This document shows, in pieces, positions 26,067-35,576 of a stretch of 58,591 bases of DNA. The DNA comes from Parabacteroides sp. ZJ-118 (lineage in GTDB: Bacteria; Bacteroidota; Bacteroidia; Bacteroidales; Tannerellaceae), in contig NZ_JAAKDT010000016.1 in NCBI RefSeq assembly GCF_011038785.1, forward strand, positions 1-58,591. The letters run 5' to 3'. The notes below the pieces were generated by a model. It worked only from the letters and a program-made list of their open reading frames with translations, searched no databases and was not told where the DNA came from. The number at the start of each line of letters is the position of its first letter. Within the stretch, counting starts at the first letter, position 1. The position numbers were made by a program, and so were the translations under genes.

Positions 26067-27328
26067 CGGTCTCCCCAAAGACGCCTCATTTGCTCAATTA
26101 GTTTGTGTTCAGCCGGATTTTCCTGCCCCTTCCACAAACGCTCGTCTAAAATTTCCTCCGGAAGATACTCTTGCTTTACAAAATGATTTTCGTAGTCGTG
26201 CGCATATTTATATTCCTTGCCATACTCCAATTCAGCCATTAGTTTAGTAGGCGCATTGCGTAAATGAAGCGGTACGGGTAAATTCCCGGTACGGTTAACA
26301 AGTGCCAAAGCGTCGCTGATCGCCATATAGGCCGAATTACTTTTCGGGCTGCAAGCCAGATAAACGGTCGTCTCGGCCAAGATGATCCGACCCTCCGGCC
26401 AACCGATCTTCTTCAAAGCATCAAAACAGGCGTTCGCCAGCAAAAGCGCATTCGGATTCGCCAATCCGATATCCTCGGAAGCGGAGATCACTAACCGCCG
26501 TGCGATAAACTCAGGGTCTTCCCCCCCGGCCACCATACGGGCGAGCCAATAAATGGCACCATCGGGATCGCTCCCCCGGATCGACTTGATAAAAGCGGAG
26601 ATTATATCGTAATGCATCTCTCCTCCCTTATCATACGCCGCTGGGTTCTCCTGCAGCCTCTCCACTACCTTCCCATCCAAAATCTCAATATCGTTACTCT
26701 CCTCGGCAGACACCACCAGTTCCAATATATTCAGCAACTTCCGTGCGTCTCCGCCCGAATAACGTAACATGGCATCCGTTTCCGTCAGCCTTATGTTTTT
26801 ATCCCTCAGAACGACATCCTCGGCGATCGCCTTATGCAATAGCGTAAGCAAGTCATCCTTGTCCAAAGACTTCAACACATACACCTGGCAACGGGATAAC
26901 AACGGACGGATTACCTCGAACGAGGGATTCTCCGTGGTTGCCCCGATCAGCGTCACCACGCCCGTCTCTACGGCGTTCAGCAATGAGTCTTGCTGCGACT
27001 TACTGAACCGATGTATCTCATCTATAAACAATATCGGCGATACCGTATTGAAGAAGCGATTGCTCTTGGCCTTCTCTATAACCTCCCGCACGTCCTTCAC
27101 TCCCGAACTGATCGCGCTTAACGTATAAAAAGGCGCATCCAACTTATTCGCTATGATCTGCGCCAAGGTAGTCTTCCCGACTCCCGGCGGCCCCCACAAT
27201 ATAAAGGAGGGAACCCGCCCCGCATCAATCATCTTTCTCAACACGGCTCCCTGGCCTACCAGGTGCTTCTGTCCGATATAATCATCCAACGTCTTCGGAC
27301 GCAATCTCTCTGCTAATGGTTGACTCAT
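26060..27328 (-). CDS. rarA: replication-associated recombination protein A (MgsA/RarA)
   Basis: 422 residues (one more if the preceding ATG at 27331 is used). AAA+ ATPase of the clamp-loader family acting at stalled replication forks. Walker A GPPGVGKTT (about 46-54), Walker B ILFIDEIHRF (about 99-108), sensor 1 IGATTENPSFEV, and arginine-finger region LLSRCQVY are visible. The C-terminal tetramerisation region has KSIRGSDPDGAIYWLARM and NAPTKLM. It is monocistronic between serC and the intergenic region upstream of susC. Confidence 0.95.
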   Translation of the reverse strand: MSQPLAERLRPKTLDDYIGQKHLVGQGAVLRKMIDAGRVPSFILWGPPGVGKTTLAQIIANKLDAPFYTLSAISSGVKDVREVIEKAKSNRFFNTVSPILFIDEIHRFSKSQQDSLLNAVETGVVTLIGATTENPSFEVIRPLLSRCQVYVLKSLDKDDLLTLLHKAIAEDVVLRDKNIRLTETDAMLRYSGGDARKLLNILELVVSAEESNDIEILDGKVVERLQENPAAYDKGGEMHYDIISAFIKSIRGSDPDGAIYWLARMVAGGEDPEFIARRLVISASEDIGLANPNALLLANACFDALKKIGWPEGRIILAETTVYLACSPKSNSAYMAISDALALVNRTGNLPVPLHLRNAPTKLMAELEYGKEYKYAHDYENHFVKQEYLPEEILDERLWKGQENPAEHKLIEQMRRLWGDRF

Positions 27329-27331
27329 CAT

Positions 27332-27722
27332 GGAAGCAAAAGTCGGACATTTTATTTACTTTTCAAAGGATAAGTCAAGAAATTTATCGTATAAAAAGAA
27401 TGTTAAACAACAGGAAATGGCGACATAATGAAAGAGCAACCCCTGCAAATGCACTTTTATACATGCAACTTGCTAACATTATGACAATAATAATTTAACA
27501 ACAGTCGGTGGATGATCATGCACCAATTATTAGATGATCTATACTTCCATATAAAACCCACAAACCTGCCAAGGAAATGGGATAAGGGAAGGTCACTCCA
27601 AGTAACGCCCATCCGAAAGAAATCCTTCGCATTATCATAATGCCTGAGAAACAGTGATTAAGTTATGATTTAACAGCGTTAACAATTAAAAAAATGAAGA
27701 AAATAGATCATAATAATGACAA
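27332..27722. other. long intergenic region upstream of susC 1
   Basis: No convincing gene lies here (the longest open frame is about 60 codons, without similarity). AT-rich, with the promoter of susC 1 at its right end. I found no inverted repeat pair that would mark an invertible promoter. A regulatory RNA or regulator site cannot be excluded. Confidence 0.4.
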
Positions 27723-27757
27723 TTTGTTGTTTTTTACGGGTATAATTTATACTTTTG
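27723..27757 (+). promoter_or_regulatory. promoter of susCD pair 1
   Basis: TACTTTTG (27750-27757) matches TAnnTTTG; TTTG (27723-27726) lies 23 bases upstream, longer than the ideal. The leader would be about 120 bases. Confidence 0.6.
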
Positions 27758-27883
27758 CAGCCGTTTTTCATTTAGGTATGTCGTAAAACATAAAATAAAG
27801 TAGTTCTGAATGAACTTGGTTAATCAACCATTAAAATGCAGAGAGAGCATTTTTAAGTATATAGTTAATAAATAAGCGTATTT

Positions 27884-30800
27884 ATGAAGAAAAAGTTGAC
27901 TTCTGTGCCACTATTTCTTGCATTGAGTGCAGGTGTGGTTTCAGCACAGATCTCGAAGGTTACCGGCAAGGTGATTGGAGAAGATGGAGAGCCGGTGATC
28001 GGTGCCTCTATTATCGTAAAAGGGACAACCGTGGGAACAATCACGGATTTTGATGGTAACTTTGAACTGGAAGTACCCGCGAATGGTAAGCAATTGATTA
28101 TTTCATACATCGGCATGAAATCTCAAGAAGTTACGGCCACTTCCCATGTAAATGTAAAACTATTGGCTGATACCCAAAACTTGGATGAGGTCGTGGTTAC
28201 GGCTATGGGAATCTCAAAGGAAAAGAAGGCTTTAGGTTATGCGGTTCAGGATGTGAAAGCAGAAGAATTGACGAAAGGAGCTAACACCAGTTTGTCCGGT
28301 GCGTTACAAGGTAAGGTTTCCGGAGTGGAGATTTCTCCTTCTTCCGGTATGCCGGGTGCCTCTTCCAAGATCACGATTCGCGGTTCTAGATCTTTCACAG
28401 GGGATAATACTCCTTTGTATGTGATTGACGGTATGCCTGTCGCTTCAACTGCCGATGTGGACACCGGCAGTTCTATTTCCGGCACGGACTTTGCATCTCG
28501 TGCGGTGGATATCGACCCCAACGATATTGAAAGCATTAATATATTAAAAGGACAGGCTGCATCTGCCTTGTATGGTATGCGTGCTACAAATGGAGTAATT
28601 GTTATTACGACCAAAAGTGGCAAGGGAGCCCGTAAAGGGAAACCCCAGGTCGCTTTTAATACAAGCTTATCTTTTGACAAGGTCTCAACGGTGCCTGAAT
28701 ATCAAAAAGTGTATGCGCAGGGTACGAATGGCAAGTATAGCCCGTATGCTTCAACTTCTTGGGGACCGCTAATCAGCGAACTGCCTAACGATCCGACTTA
28801 TGGAGGTAACACGGATAATGAGTTTACCAAGCGATATGGTAAGCATGAGGGTATGTATTATGTACCTCAGCGTGCCGCAGCAGGATTAGACCCTTGGGCT
28901 CAGCCGCAAGCTTACGACAATATCAAGGATTTTTTCAATGTGGGTACGACATGGAGTAACTCTGCGAATGTGGCTCAGGCTTTTGATAAGGGCAACTATT
29001 CTTTCTCGATCGGTAATACTACGCAAGATGGTATTATTCCAAATACGGGTATGGACCGGTACAACGCAAAAATGAGTGCCGAAGCTCAATTACACATGAA
29101 CTGGTCTACCGGATTTACCGGCACCTATGTAAATTCGAAGATCAGCAAGCAGTCCAGTGCCAATGATGGAATCTTAGCTACTGTTTACGGAGCGCCTTCT
29201 AGCTACGATTTAGCCGGTATCCCCAGTCATATTGAGGGCGACCCGTATACACAAAATACATTCCGTAACACATCTGGCTTTGACGGAGCTTATTGGGCGG
29301 TAGATAATAACGAGTTTTTAGAACGTTCACAACGTTTCTTTGGAAATACTTATTTGAAGTATTCTACGAAGTTCAATACCGATAATCACAAATTGGATGT
29401 CAAGTATCAATTGGGTGTGGACTCTTACACGACTCATTATACGGATTCTTGGGGTTATGGACACACAAATGGTTATGGAGAGATCGATCACTATGGATAC
29501 TCAATCACGGAGTTGAACGCTTTGTTGACCGCAGCATATACTTGGAATATCAATGAAAACTGGTTGTTCGATGCCCTTGTCGGTAATGAATTAGTGGAGA
29601 ATCAGCGGAAATTTTACGAGTCTTATGGTGCGAATTATAACTTCCCGGGTTGGAATCATATAGATAATGCTACGACTATGATAGCATCCGAGTCATTACG
29701 CCGAAAACGCACGGTTGGTAACTTTGCTAGCGTCTCATTGTCTTACGCGAACATGGTTTACTTCAGCGCAACTGTTCGTAACGATATTGTATCTAATATG
29801 CCTCGTAACAACCGTTCGTTCACTTATCCGTCTGTTTCCTTGGGTTGGATTTTCACGGAATTGGAGCCCTTGAAGAATACGGTCTTGACTTATGGGAAAT
29901 TGCGTGCTTCTTACGCCGAAGTAGGACAGGCTGGAGATTATTATGATTCTTATTATACTACACCGGTTTACGGCGGTGGTTTTTATGGTTCTACGCCTAT
30001 ACAGTATCCGATGAGCGGAATTACGGCGTTCACTCCATATGCGCGTGTGTATGATCCGAATTTGAAACCTCAGAACACGAAGTCTTATGAGTTAGGTATG
30101 GATCTGATCTTCTTGAATGGCCTGTTCTCGCTGAACTATACCTTCTCTCGGCAGAATGTGAAAGATCAGATATTTGAGGTTCCTTTGGCTGGTTCTACAG
30201 GCTCCGCAGAATTGGTAACCAATGGTGGCGCTATCCATACGAACGCTCATGAGATTACGTTGGGGATCAATCCGATCCATACGAAGAATTTTAAATGGGA
30301 TATGGCATTTAATTTCTCTAAGATCGATAACTGCGTAGATGAGCTGGCTCCGGGTGTAGAGAGTATTTTCTTGGGAGGTTTCGTTGATCCGCAGGTACGT
30401 GCGAATATTGGCGATAAATTCCCTGTAATCTATGGTACGACTTTCTTGCGCAATGACAACGGTGATATTGTCGTAGACGAAGATGGCTTGCCTCAGATCG
30501 GTAGTGAGGGTGTGATCGGTAGGGTTTCCCCGGATTTCATCTTGGGTTTCAATACCAATTTTGAGATCTATAAATTCCGCATCGGCGCTACATTCGATTG
30601 GAAGTGTGGTGGACAGATGTATAGCGGTACGTTGAACACGTTGAACTATTATGGTACGAGCATGGAGTCTGTTGAAAGTCGTACGACCGAGACTTTCCGT
30701 TTTAGTCATCCGGCTGTTAAGCAGTTGGAAGATGGTTCCTATGTAGCTAACGACATAGATATCAGAAGTGAAGACGCTTTATCTTATTACGACCGTATGA

Positions 30801-31057
30801 CGCTTATTTCCGAAGCAGGTATTTATGACAGTGGTTTCTTGAAACTACGTGAGTTGTCTGTTAGTTATCCGGTATGGGATAAGAATGGCATCAACGTGAA
30901 CTTAAATGTTTTTGCCAGAAATATCATTCTTTGGTCTGAGTTAAAAGGGTTGGATCCTGAGGCTTCTCAAGGTAATAATAATATGGGCGGTGGCTTCGAG
31001 CGCTTTTCTATGCCAGGTGCTTCGAGCTATGGCTTCGGTTTAAATGTGAAATTCTAA
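27884..31057 (+). CDS. SusC/RagA-family TonB-linked outer-membrane transporter 1
   Basis: 1057 residues. Signal peptide (about 1-21), carboxypeptidase-regulatory-like domain (about 25-95, with DGEPVIGASIIVKGTT), TonB box region LDEVVVTAMG (100-109), plug domain (about 115-235, with LYVIDGMPV and NDIESINILKGQAASALYG) and a 22-strand-type barrel to the C-terminus. It pairs with the SusD protein 15 bases downstream to import a bound ligand, powered by TonB. No STN domain, so no direct anti-sigma signalling. No degradative enzyme lies near, so the ligand is unknown. Confidence 0.96.
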   Translation: MKKKLTSVPLFLALSAGVVSAQISKVTGKVIGEDGEPVIGASIIVKGTTVGTITDFDGNFELEVPANGKQLIISYIGMKSQEVTATSHVNVKLLADTQNLDEVVVTAMGISKEKKALGYAVQDVKAEELTKGANTSLSGALQGKVSGVEISPSSGMPGASSKITIRGSRSFTGDNTPLYVIDGMPVASTADVDTGSSISGTDFASRAVDIDPNDIESINILKGQAASALYGMRATNGVIVITTKSGKGARKGKPQVAFNTSLSFDKVSTVPEYQKVYAQGTNGKYSPYASTSWGPLISELPNDPTYGGNTDNEFTKRYGKHEGMYYVPQRAAAGLDPWAQPQAYDNIKDFFNVGTTWSNSANVAQAFDKGNYSFSIGNTTQDGIIPNTGMDRYNAKMSAEAQLHMNWSTGFTGTYVNSKISKQSSANDGILATVYGAPSSYDLAGIPSHIEGDPYTQNTFRNTSGFDGAYWAVDNNEFLERSQRFFGNTYLKYSTKFNTDNHKLDVKYQLGVDSYTTHYTDSWGYGHTNGYGEIDHYGYSITELNALLTAAYTWNINENWLFDALVGNELVENQRKFYESYGANYNFPGWNHIDNATTMIASESLRRKRTVGNFASVSLSYANMVYFSATVRNDIVSNMPRNNRSFTYPSVSLGWIFTELEPLKNTVLTYGKLRASYAEVGQAGDYYDSYYTTPVYGGGFYGSTPIQYPMSGITAFTPYARVYDPNLKPQNTKSYELGMDLIFLNGLFSLNYTFSRQNVKDQIFEVPLAGSTGSAELVTNGGAIHTNAHEITLGINPIHTKNFKWDMAFNFSKIDNCVDELAPGVESIFLGGFVDPQVRANIGDKFPVIYGTTFLRNDNGDIVVDEDGLPQIGSEGVIGRVSPDFILGFNTNFEIYKFRIGATFDWKCGGQMYSGTLNTLNYYGTSMESVESRTTETFRFSHPAVKQLEDGSYVANDIDIRSEDALSYYDRMTLISEAGIYDSGFLKLRELSVSYPVWDKNGINVNLNVFARNIILWSELKGLDPEASQGNNNMGGGFERFSMPGASSYGFGLNVKF

Positions 31058-31072
31058 TAAAGGAAACAAAAG

Positions 31073-32602
31073 ATGAAACTTCAAAATATCTCAAAAAATT
31101 TATTGACGGGAGTTGTTTTCACCGCAGCCTGGGTCTCTTGCTCTGAGGATAAGATGGATGAGATCAACAAAGATCATAATCATACCACGGCAGTTCCCGC
31201 TAAGATGATCCTTACGGATGTCATGACTTCTACCGCGTTTAACGTGGTTAGCGGCGATTTCAATTTATATGGTGGTATGTATGTAGAGCATGAGACCGGT
31301 TCACATAACCAGTTCTACTATGCGGAAACTCGTTCTTCTTGTACATCGGCTTCTACCTTTAATAACTCATGGGGGGGAACCTATTCGACACTGAAAGATG
31401 CGTTGATCTCTGTCAAAATCGCAGAAGAAGAGCAGGACTTCCTGACAAAAGGCATCGCGGAACTTTTCGTAGCTTACAATTTGGCGATCTTGACAGACAT
31501 GTATGGTGATACTCCTTGGAAAGAGGCCTGTGACTATACAGTATCTATGACTCCCGCTATCGACAAACAAGAGGAGATTTACAAGGATATCATGGCCTAT
31601 GTGGATGCCGCAATTGAAGATCTTCAGAAATCGGATCTGACGAGTCTGTCTAATCAAGATTTGATTTATAAAGGCGACGCTTCGGCTTGGCTAAAGACAG
31701 CCTATGGCTTAAAGGCTCGTTATACGATGCGCTTGATGGGACGTAGCGCCGATGTTAAGGGAGATATGGAAAAGGTGTTGGATTATGTTTCCAAATCATA
31801 CACCTCGGCGGCCGAGCAATGTAGCTATGCCATGTATGGTGTGGGTGTTAATATCAACCCATTTTTCGGAGTATTCTATTCTCGTTTAGGAGAAGTAGCC
31901 AGCCGAAGTATGTTTGATAAATTGAATGAACGTAAGGATCCTCGTATCAGACGTTGCTATGTGGAAGCTAACAGCCAAACGATGATTGCTTCTAAAGATG
32001 ATCCATTATTGAATCTTGCTCATAATGGTGATTTGGTGCAAAGTCAGTTAGAATATACTGTTTCCATGTTCTGTGCCGCTCAAACCGCTCCGACTCATAT
32101 CTTAAGTTATCATGAGGTATTGTTCTTGAAAACAGAGGCTTTGTGTCGTTTAAATCGTAAAGAGGAGGCAAAAGCGGTGTTAAAAGAGGCGGTTGTCGCG
32201 GGTATGGCTAATATGGAGGTCAATATCAAGTCTGCCCTTGCTTCCGATTATTGGGAAGATTTCTTGAATGTAACAAATGAGGTGACACCAGAGGAGGCTG
32301 CTTCTTACTTCGACGAGAATGTCGCGCCCCTATTCGATGCTAATCCTTTGAAGGAGACGATGATTCAGAAATATATCTCTTTCTGGAACGCAGATGGAGA
32401 GTCTACCGAGTGCTATAATGACGTACGTCGTTTGAAGAGCTTGGGTGAGGATATTTATGACTTGCAAAATCCGGGTAAGTTCCCGTTAAGATGTCCGTAT
32501 GGTAACGATGATACTACGACTAATCCTAACATACAGGCTGCTTATGGCGATGGTCAGTATGTATTTACCGAAAACGTATGGTGGGCTGGCGGATCTCGCT
32601 AA
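31073..32602 (+). CDS. SusD/RagB-family surface lipoprotein 1
   Basis: 509 residues. Lipobox VSC gives acylated Cys23. The helical SusD fold is suggested by the TPR-like segments AELFVAYNLAILTDMYGDTPWKEA (in parts; about 125-150) and by the C-terminal pattern of the SusD-like family 2 type (no glycan-typical motif can be read by eye). It forms the lid on SusC 1 and binds the ligand outside the cell. The intergenic gap to susC is 15 bases, so they are translated together. A terminator follows at 32620-32651. Confidence 0.93.
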   Translation: MKLQNISKNLLTGVVFTAAWVSCSEDKMDEINKDHNHTTAVPAKMILTDVMTSTAFNVVSGDFNLYGGMYVEHETGSHNQFYYAETRSSCTSASTFNNSWGGTYSTLKDALISVKIAEEEQDFLTKGIAELFVAYNLAILTDMYGDTPWKEACDYTVSMTPAIDKQEEIYKDIMAYVDAAIEDLQKSDLTSLSNQDLIYKGDASAWLKTAYGLKARYTMRLMGRSADVKGDMEKVLDYVSKSYTSAAEQCSYAMYGVGVNINPFFGVFYSRLGEVASRSMFDKLNERKDPRIRRCYVEANSQTMIASKDDPLLNLAHNGDLVQSQLEYTVSMFCAAQTAPTHILSYHEVLFLKTEALCRLNRKEEAKAVLKEAVVAGMANMEVNIKSALASDYWEDFLNVTNEVTPEEAASYFDENVAPLFDANPLKETMIQKYISFWNADGESTECYNDVRRLKSLGEDIYDLQNPGKFPLRCPYGNDDTTTNPNIQAAYGDGQYVFTENVWWAGGSR

Positions 32603-32619
32603 TCGATCTATAAATGCAT

Positions 32620-32651
32620 AAAGGGATGTTTCCGAAAGGAGATATCCCTTT
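32620..32651 (+). terminator. terminator between susD 1 and integrase
   Basis: AAAGGGAT (32620-32627) pairs with ATCCCTTT (32644-32651) over 8 bp. The loop includes GGAGAT. T tails are weak on both strands; it separates two convergent genes. Confidence 0.6.
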
Positions 32652-32652
32652 C

Positions 32653-33846
32653 TCATAAATCCGTATTCTGACTAAACTGAAATTGTGTCTCAATCTTCTC
32701 CAGATCGCGGACAATCGTCATATCCATGATATTGCTATAGATCTCAGTCGTACGAACGCTTTTATGCCCTAGCAACTTCTGTACCGTAGTTATGTTCGCC
32801 CCATTATATAATAATAAGGTAGCGTTCGTATGCCGGGCGGCGTGGAAAGTGACCTTCTTGTCAATACCTGCCAATTGGCTGATCCGGTGTAATTGCTTAT
32901 TCACGTTTGAATTAGAGGATAAGGAAATACCAAACAGGGTTCTCGGAGCATTCTTATATCGCTCATAAATAGGTAAAGATTTGCCCTCGAACAAAAGAAA
33001 TAACGGTAAACGGACGCTCACGTCTGTCTTCATCGATGAATAAACCAGCCAAACCTTATCATCAATAATCAAAAAATTCTCTTTCGTTATACTTACTATG
33101 TCAGAGAAGCGTAGTCCCGTGTAGCAACTAAATAAAAACATATCCAGACATCGACGCAGTGTACGCTGTCCATCCAGCTTTAAGTTTTCCAAACGACCCA
33201 ACTCCTCAGGAGTTAAATGGGTACGCTTACTCTCTTGATACTTAATCTTATATTTCCGAAAAGGATATTTGTGTAACTCGAACAATTCCTTATTAATCGC
33301 CAAGTTGATATATCGTTTCAAATGCTTCATATGTTTAGCGATCGTATTTCGATGATACTCCTGCTTCAATAAGAAATATTCAAAATCGCATAAAAAATTG
33401 AAATTAATATCTTTAAATAGGACCTCCTTCTTGTATACAGATAAAATATGCAAAGTGGACAAATGGTTTTTCAATGTCGATTTTTTCAAATTACTGTGTA
33501 AGACTTCCTCACGCATAAAAACAAGAAACGAGGGAGACGTTGGTGTCGGAGAGCTCTTCTCGCACAGATCCTTCAACGAGAAACCGTCATTCGCCTGTCT
33601 CTTCTCCAACTCATCTCTCTCCAACTCCATAATATAGTTCTGAAGATACTGGTTTAGCACATCCCTATTCGGATGATTCTTTATGGAACGTCTTTTGTTG
33701 TCCCATTGACAAGGTTTCACATAAACTTTCGTTGAAAAATACCTCTTTTGCCTATTCAAATAGGCCTCTACTTGAATCAAAGCTTTTCCTTCCGCGTTCA
33801 ATTGCTTTTTTCGATTAAACACTAAGTTGTAAATTACTTTTTCCAT
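32653..33846 (-). CDS. solo tyrosine recombinase/integrase
   Basis: 397 residues. An N-terminal arm-type DNA-binding region (about 1-90), a SAM-like core-binding domain (about 105-195) and the catalytic domain. All active-site residues are present: Arg246 (TGLRFSD), Lys273, His335 and Arg338 (HAARH), His361 (LGHKS) and nucleophile Tyr370 (TEIYS). Bacteroidetes use such recombinases both for mobile elements and for DNA inversions that switch surface genes. There are no other element genes and no tRNA beside it. It lies convergent to susD 1, between two susCD pairs. Confidence 0.93.
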   Translation of the reverse strand: MEKVIYNLVFNRKKQLNAEGKALIQVEAYLNRQKRYFSTKVYVKPCQWDNKRRSIKNHPNRDVLNQYLQNYIMELERDELEKRQANDGFSLKDLCEKSSPTPTSPSFLVFMREEVLHSNLKKSTLKNHLSTLHILSVYKKEVLFKDINFNFLCDFEYFLLKQEYHRNTIAKHMKHLKRYINLAINKELFELHKYPFRKYKIKYQESKRTHLTPEELGRLENLKLDGQRTLRRCLDMFLFSCYTGLRFSDIVSITKENFLIIDDKVWLVYSSMKTDVSVRLPLFLLFEGKSLPIYERYKNAPRTLFGISLSSNSNVNKQLHRISQLAGIDKKVTFHAARHTNATLLLYNGANITTVQKLLGHKSVRTTEIYSNIMDMTIVRDLEKIETQFQFSQNTDL

Positions 33847-33973
33847 GGCACATTTATATATTATCGGTTGTAAACACTAAGGAACACTAATAAATTCTTT
33901 GTAGCACAATCTACAAACTAAAAGTTTGTTATCACGGATTACCTAGTATCGGGTATAACACCCGATTTATCCG

Positions 33974-35425
33974 CTAAATTTTCACTAAATCGAAACGCTT
34001 ATCCACGCATGCAGGCACCTCATGCGAGTAATGGGTTACGTAAATCAAGGTTTTCCCCGGACGATCGCAGAATTGCTCGATAATAGCAGCCGCCTTTTTC
34101 TTATTGCTCACGTCCAGACCGTGGAGAGGCTCATCTAATATAATTAAATCGGGATCTTTCACGAAGGTTCTCGCTAATAAAGCCAAACGTTGTTCTCCCG
34201 ACGATAAGGTCAGGAATAAACGGTCTTTCAAATGTCCGATACCAAAGACATTCATCCACTCCAAGGCTACCGTTTCTTGTTCGGCATTACACTTACGAAA
34301 CAAACCGATCGAATCGAAAAAGCCGGAACCCACAATATTCAAGGCAGAGACATTCTCTTTATAATATAAGTGCATCTCCGGCGATACATATCCGATACGC
34401 TTCTTGATATCCCAAATACTTTCCCCGGAACCTCTCTTTCTATCAAACAAATACAACGTATTCGCATACGACTGGGGATTGTCCGCATACACCAAACTCA
34501 GCAAGGTGGATTTACCGGAGCCATTCGGACCGAGTAACGCCCACTTCTCTCCGTTCTTGATTTCCCAATCCAAGTCTTTCAAGATCGTGCGGCTGCCATA
34601 GCGTATCCTTACACGTTCCATACGTAAAGTCACCTCGTGGGAAGAGGCTGTTTTGTTCATATCCACAGGTAAACGGACCTTACCAACTTCCTCGCACGCA
34701 TGAATCCCTTCCGTTGGAAAAAGACGGGCGATTAATTCCGCATCCGACATAAACGCCTCTCGAGTCAGCGGAGGCAAGCAAGTACGATCATGGATAGGCA
34801 ATACATGCGTGACCACAGCCGGTATGTCATGGGGATTAGATAACAACAGAACGAGCTGCACCCCATTCAAATTTATCATCTGCCCCAGCGTCTCTGCCAA
34901 TAAATCCCGGGATGGAGCGTCTAAGCCGATAAAAGGATTATCTAAAATCAAGACACGAGGACGACTAAGCAACGTACGGACAATCAAGATTTTTCGTAAT
35001 TCGCCACTTGATAAGAAGATCAACCGCTTAGGCAATAAATCCTCTATACCGAAAAAAGTCAATATCTTCGCTAAATCATCAGAACCGGCATATTCCTTCA
35101 ACAACTCCTCGACAGTAGGTATCTCATCTGTCTCTGTCGAATGCCAACGTTGTTGATAATAAGAATTCCGGCAATCCACCAATGAATATATATCTTTAAA
35201 CGCCACACATTTGATAAAATCACGGACTTTTCCGTCTCCAGCGAATACAACCTCCCCTTCCTTAAACGCGAATTTCCGTTGCATAATGTCTGCGATCAAC
35301 GTTTTTCCTGCGCCATTCGGGCCTATCACGGCCCATTGCTGTCCTTCATCAATCCGCCAGTTCACGGGTGCCGTAAACCGTAATTCCGGCAAACGGGTAA
35401 CGATATTCTTGATACGGATGACCAT
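33974..35425 (-). CDS. modF: ModF-like tandem ABC ATPase
   Basis: 483 residues from MVIRIKN (an in-frame ATG at 35443 would add six residues). Two ABC ATPase domains in one chain. Domain 1: Walker A GPNGAGKT (35-42), signature LSSGE (139-142), Walker B ILDN, with Asn163 where the catalytic Glu should be. Domain 2: Walker A GPNGSGKS (299-306), signature LSSGE and Walker B LDEP, which is intact. E. coli ModF has this tandem layout and is linked to molybdate uptake. No permease or binding protein is nearby, so substrate and even transport role are uncertain. A TAnnTTTG element lies upstream of both candidate starts. Confidence 0.85.
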   Translation of the reverse strand: MVIRIKNIVTRLPELRFTAPVNWRIDEGQQWAVIGPNGAGKTLIADIMQRKFAFKEGEVVFAGDGKVRDFIKCVAFKDIYSLVDCRNSYYQQRWHSTETDEIPTVEELLKEYAGSDDLAKILTFFGIEDLLPKRLIFLSSGELRKILIVRTLLSRPRVLILDNPFIGLDAPSRDLLAETLGQMINLNGVQLVLLLSNPHDIPAVVTHVLPIHDRTCLPPLTREAFMSDAELIARLFPTEGIHACEEVGKVRLPVDMNKTASSHEVTLRMERVRIRYGSRTILKDLDWEIKNGEKWALLGPNGSGKSTLLSLVYADNPQSYANTLYLFDRKRGSGESIWDIKKRIGYVSPEMHLYYKENVSALNIVGSGFFDSIGLFRKCNAEQETVALEWMNVFGIGHLKDRLFLTLSSGEQRLALLARTFVKDPDLIILDEPLHGLDVSNKKKAAAIIEQFCDRPGKTLIYVTHYSHEVPACVDKRFDLVKI

Positions 35426-35462
35426 CTTTCCTTCTTTTTGCATATTTTCTAAATAAATTAAA

Positions 35463-35470
35463 CAAAGGTA
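35463..35470 (-). promoter_or_regulatory. -7 promoter element of ModF-like gene
   Basis: TACCTTTG on the minus strand matches TAnnTTTG. It excludes the ATG at 35473 as the true start and supports one at 35443 or 35425. Confidence 0.55.
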
Positions 35471-35502
35471 CATAGTTTATTTAAGAATGACAGCATACTG
35501 GC

Positions 35503-35534
35503 AAAAAGGGGACTACTCCTCGCGAGCAGTCCCC
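35503..35534 (-). terminator. terminator after susD 2
   Basis: GGGGACT (35534-35528, minus strand) pairs with AGTCCCC (35514-35508), then a T run (35507-35503). It follows the susD 2 stop by about 40 bases and ends the susCD 2 operon. Confidence 0.82.
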
Positions 35535-35576
35535 CTATAGTATACAGGCACTTGGTATGTCTATATTAACTAGTAG

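Noticed and set aside
27332-27883. Invertible promoter region before susC 1
   Set aside because: No inverted repeat pair of useful length found by eye.
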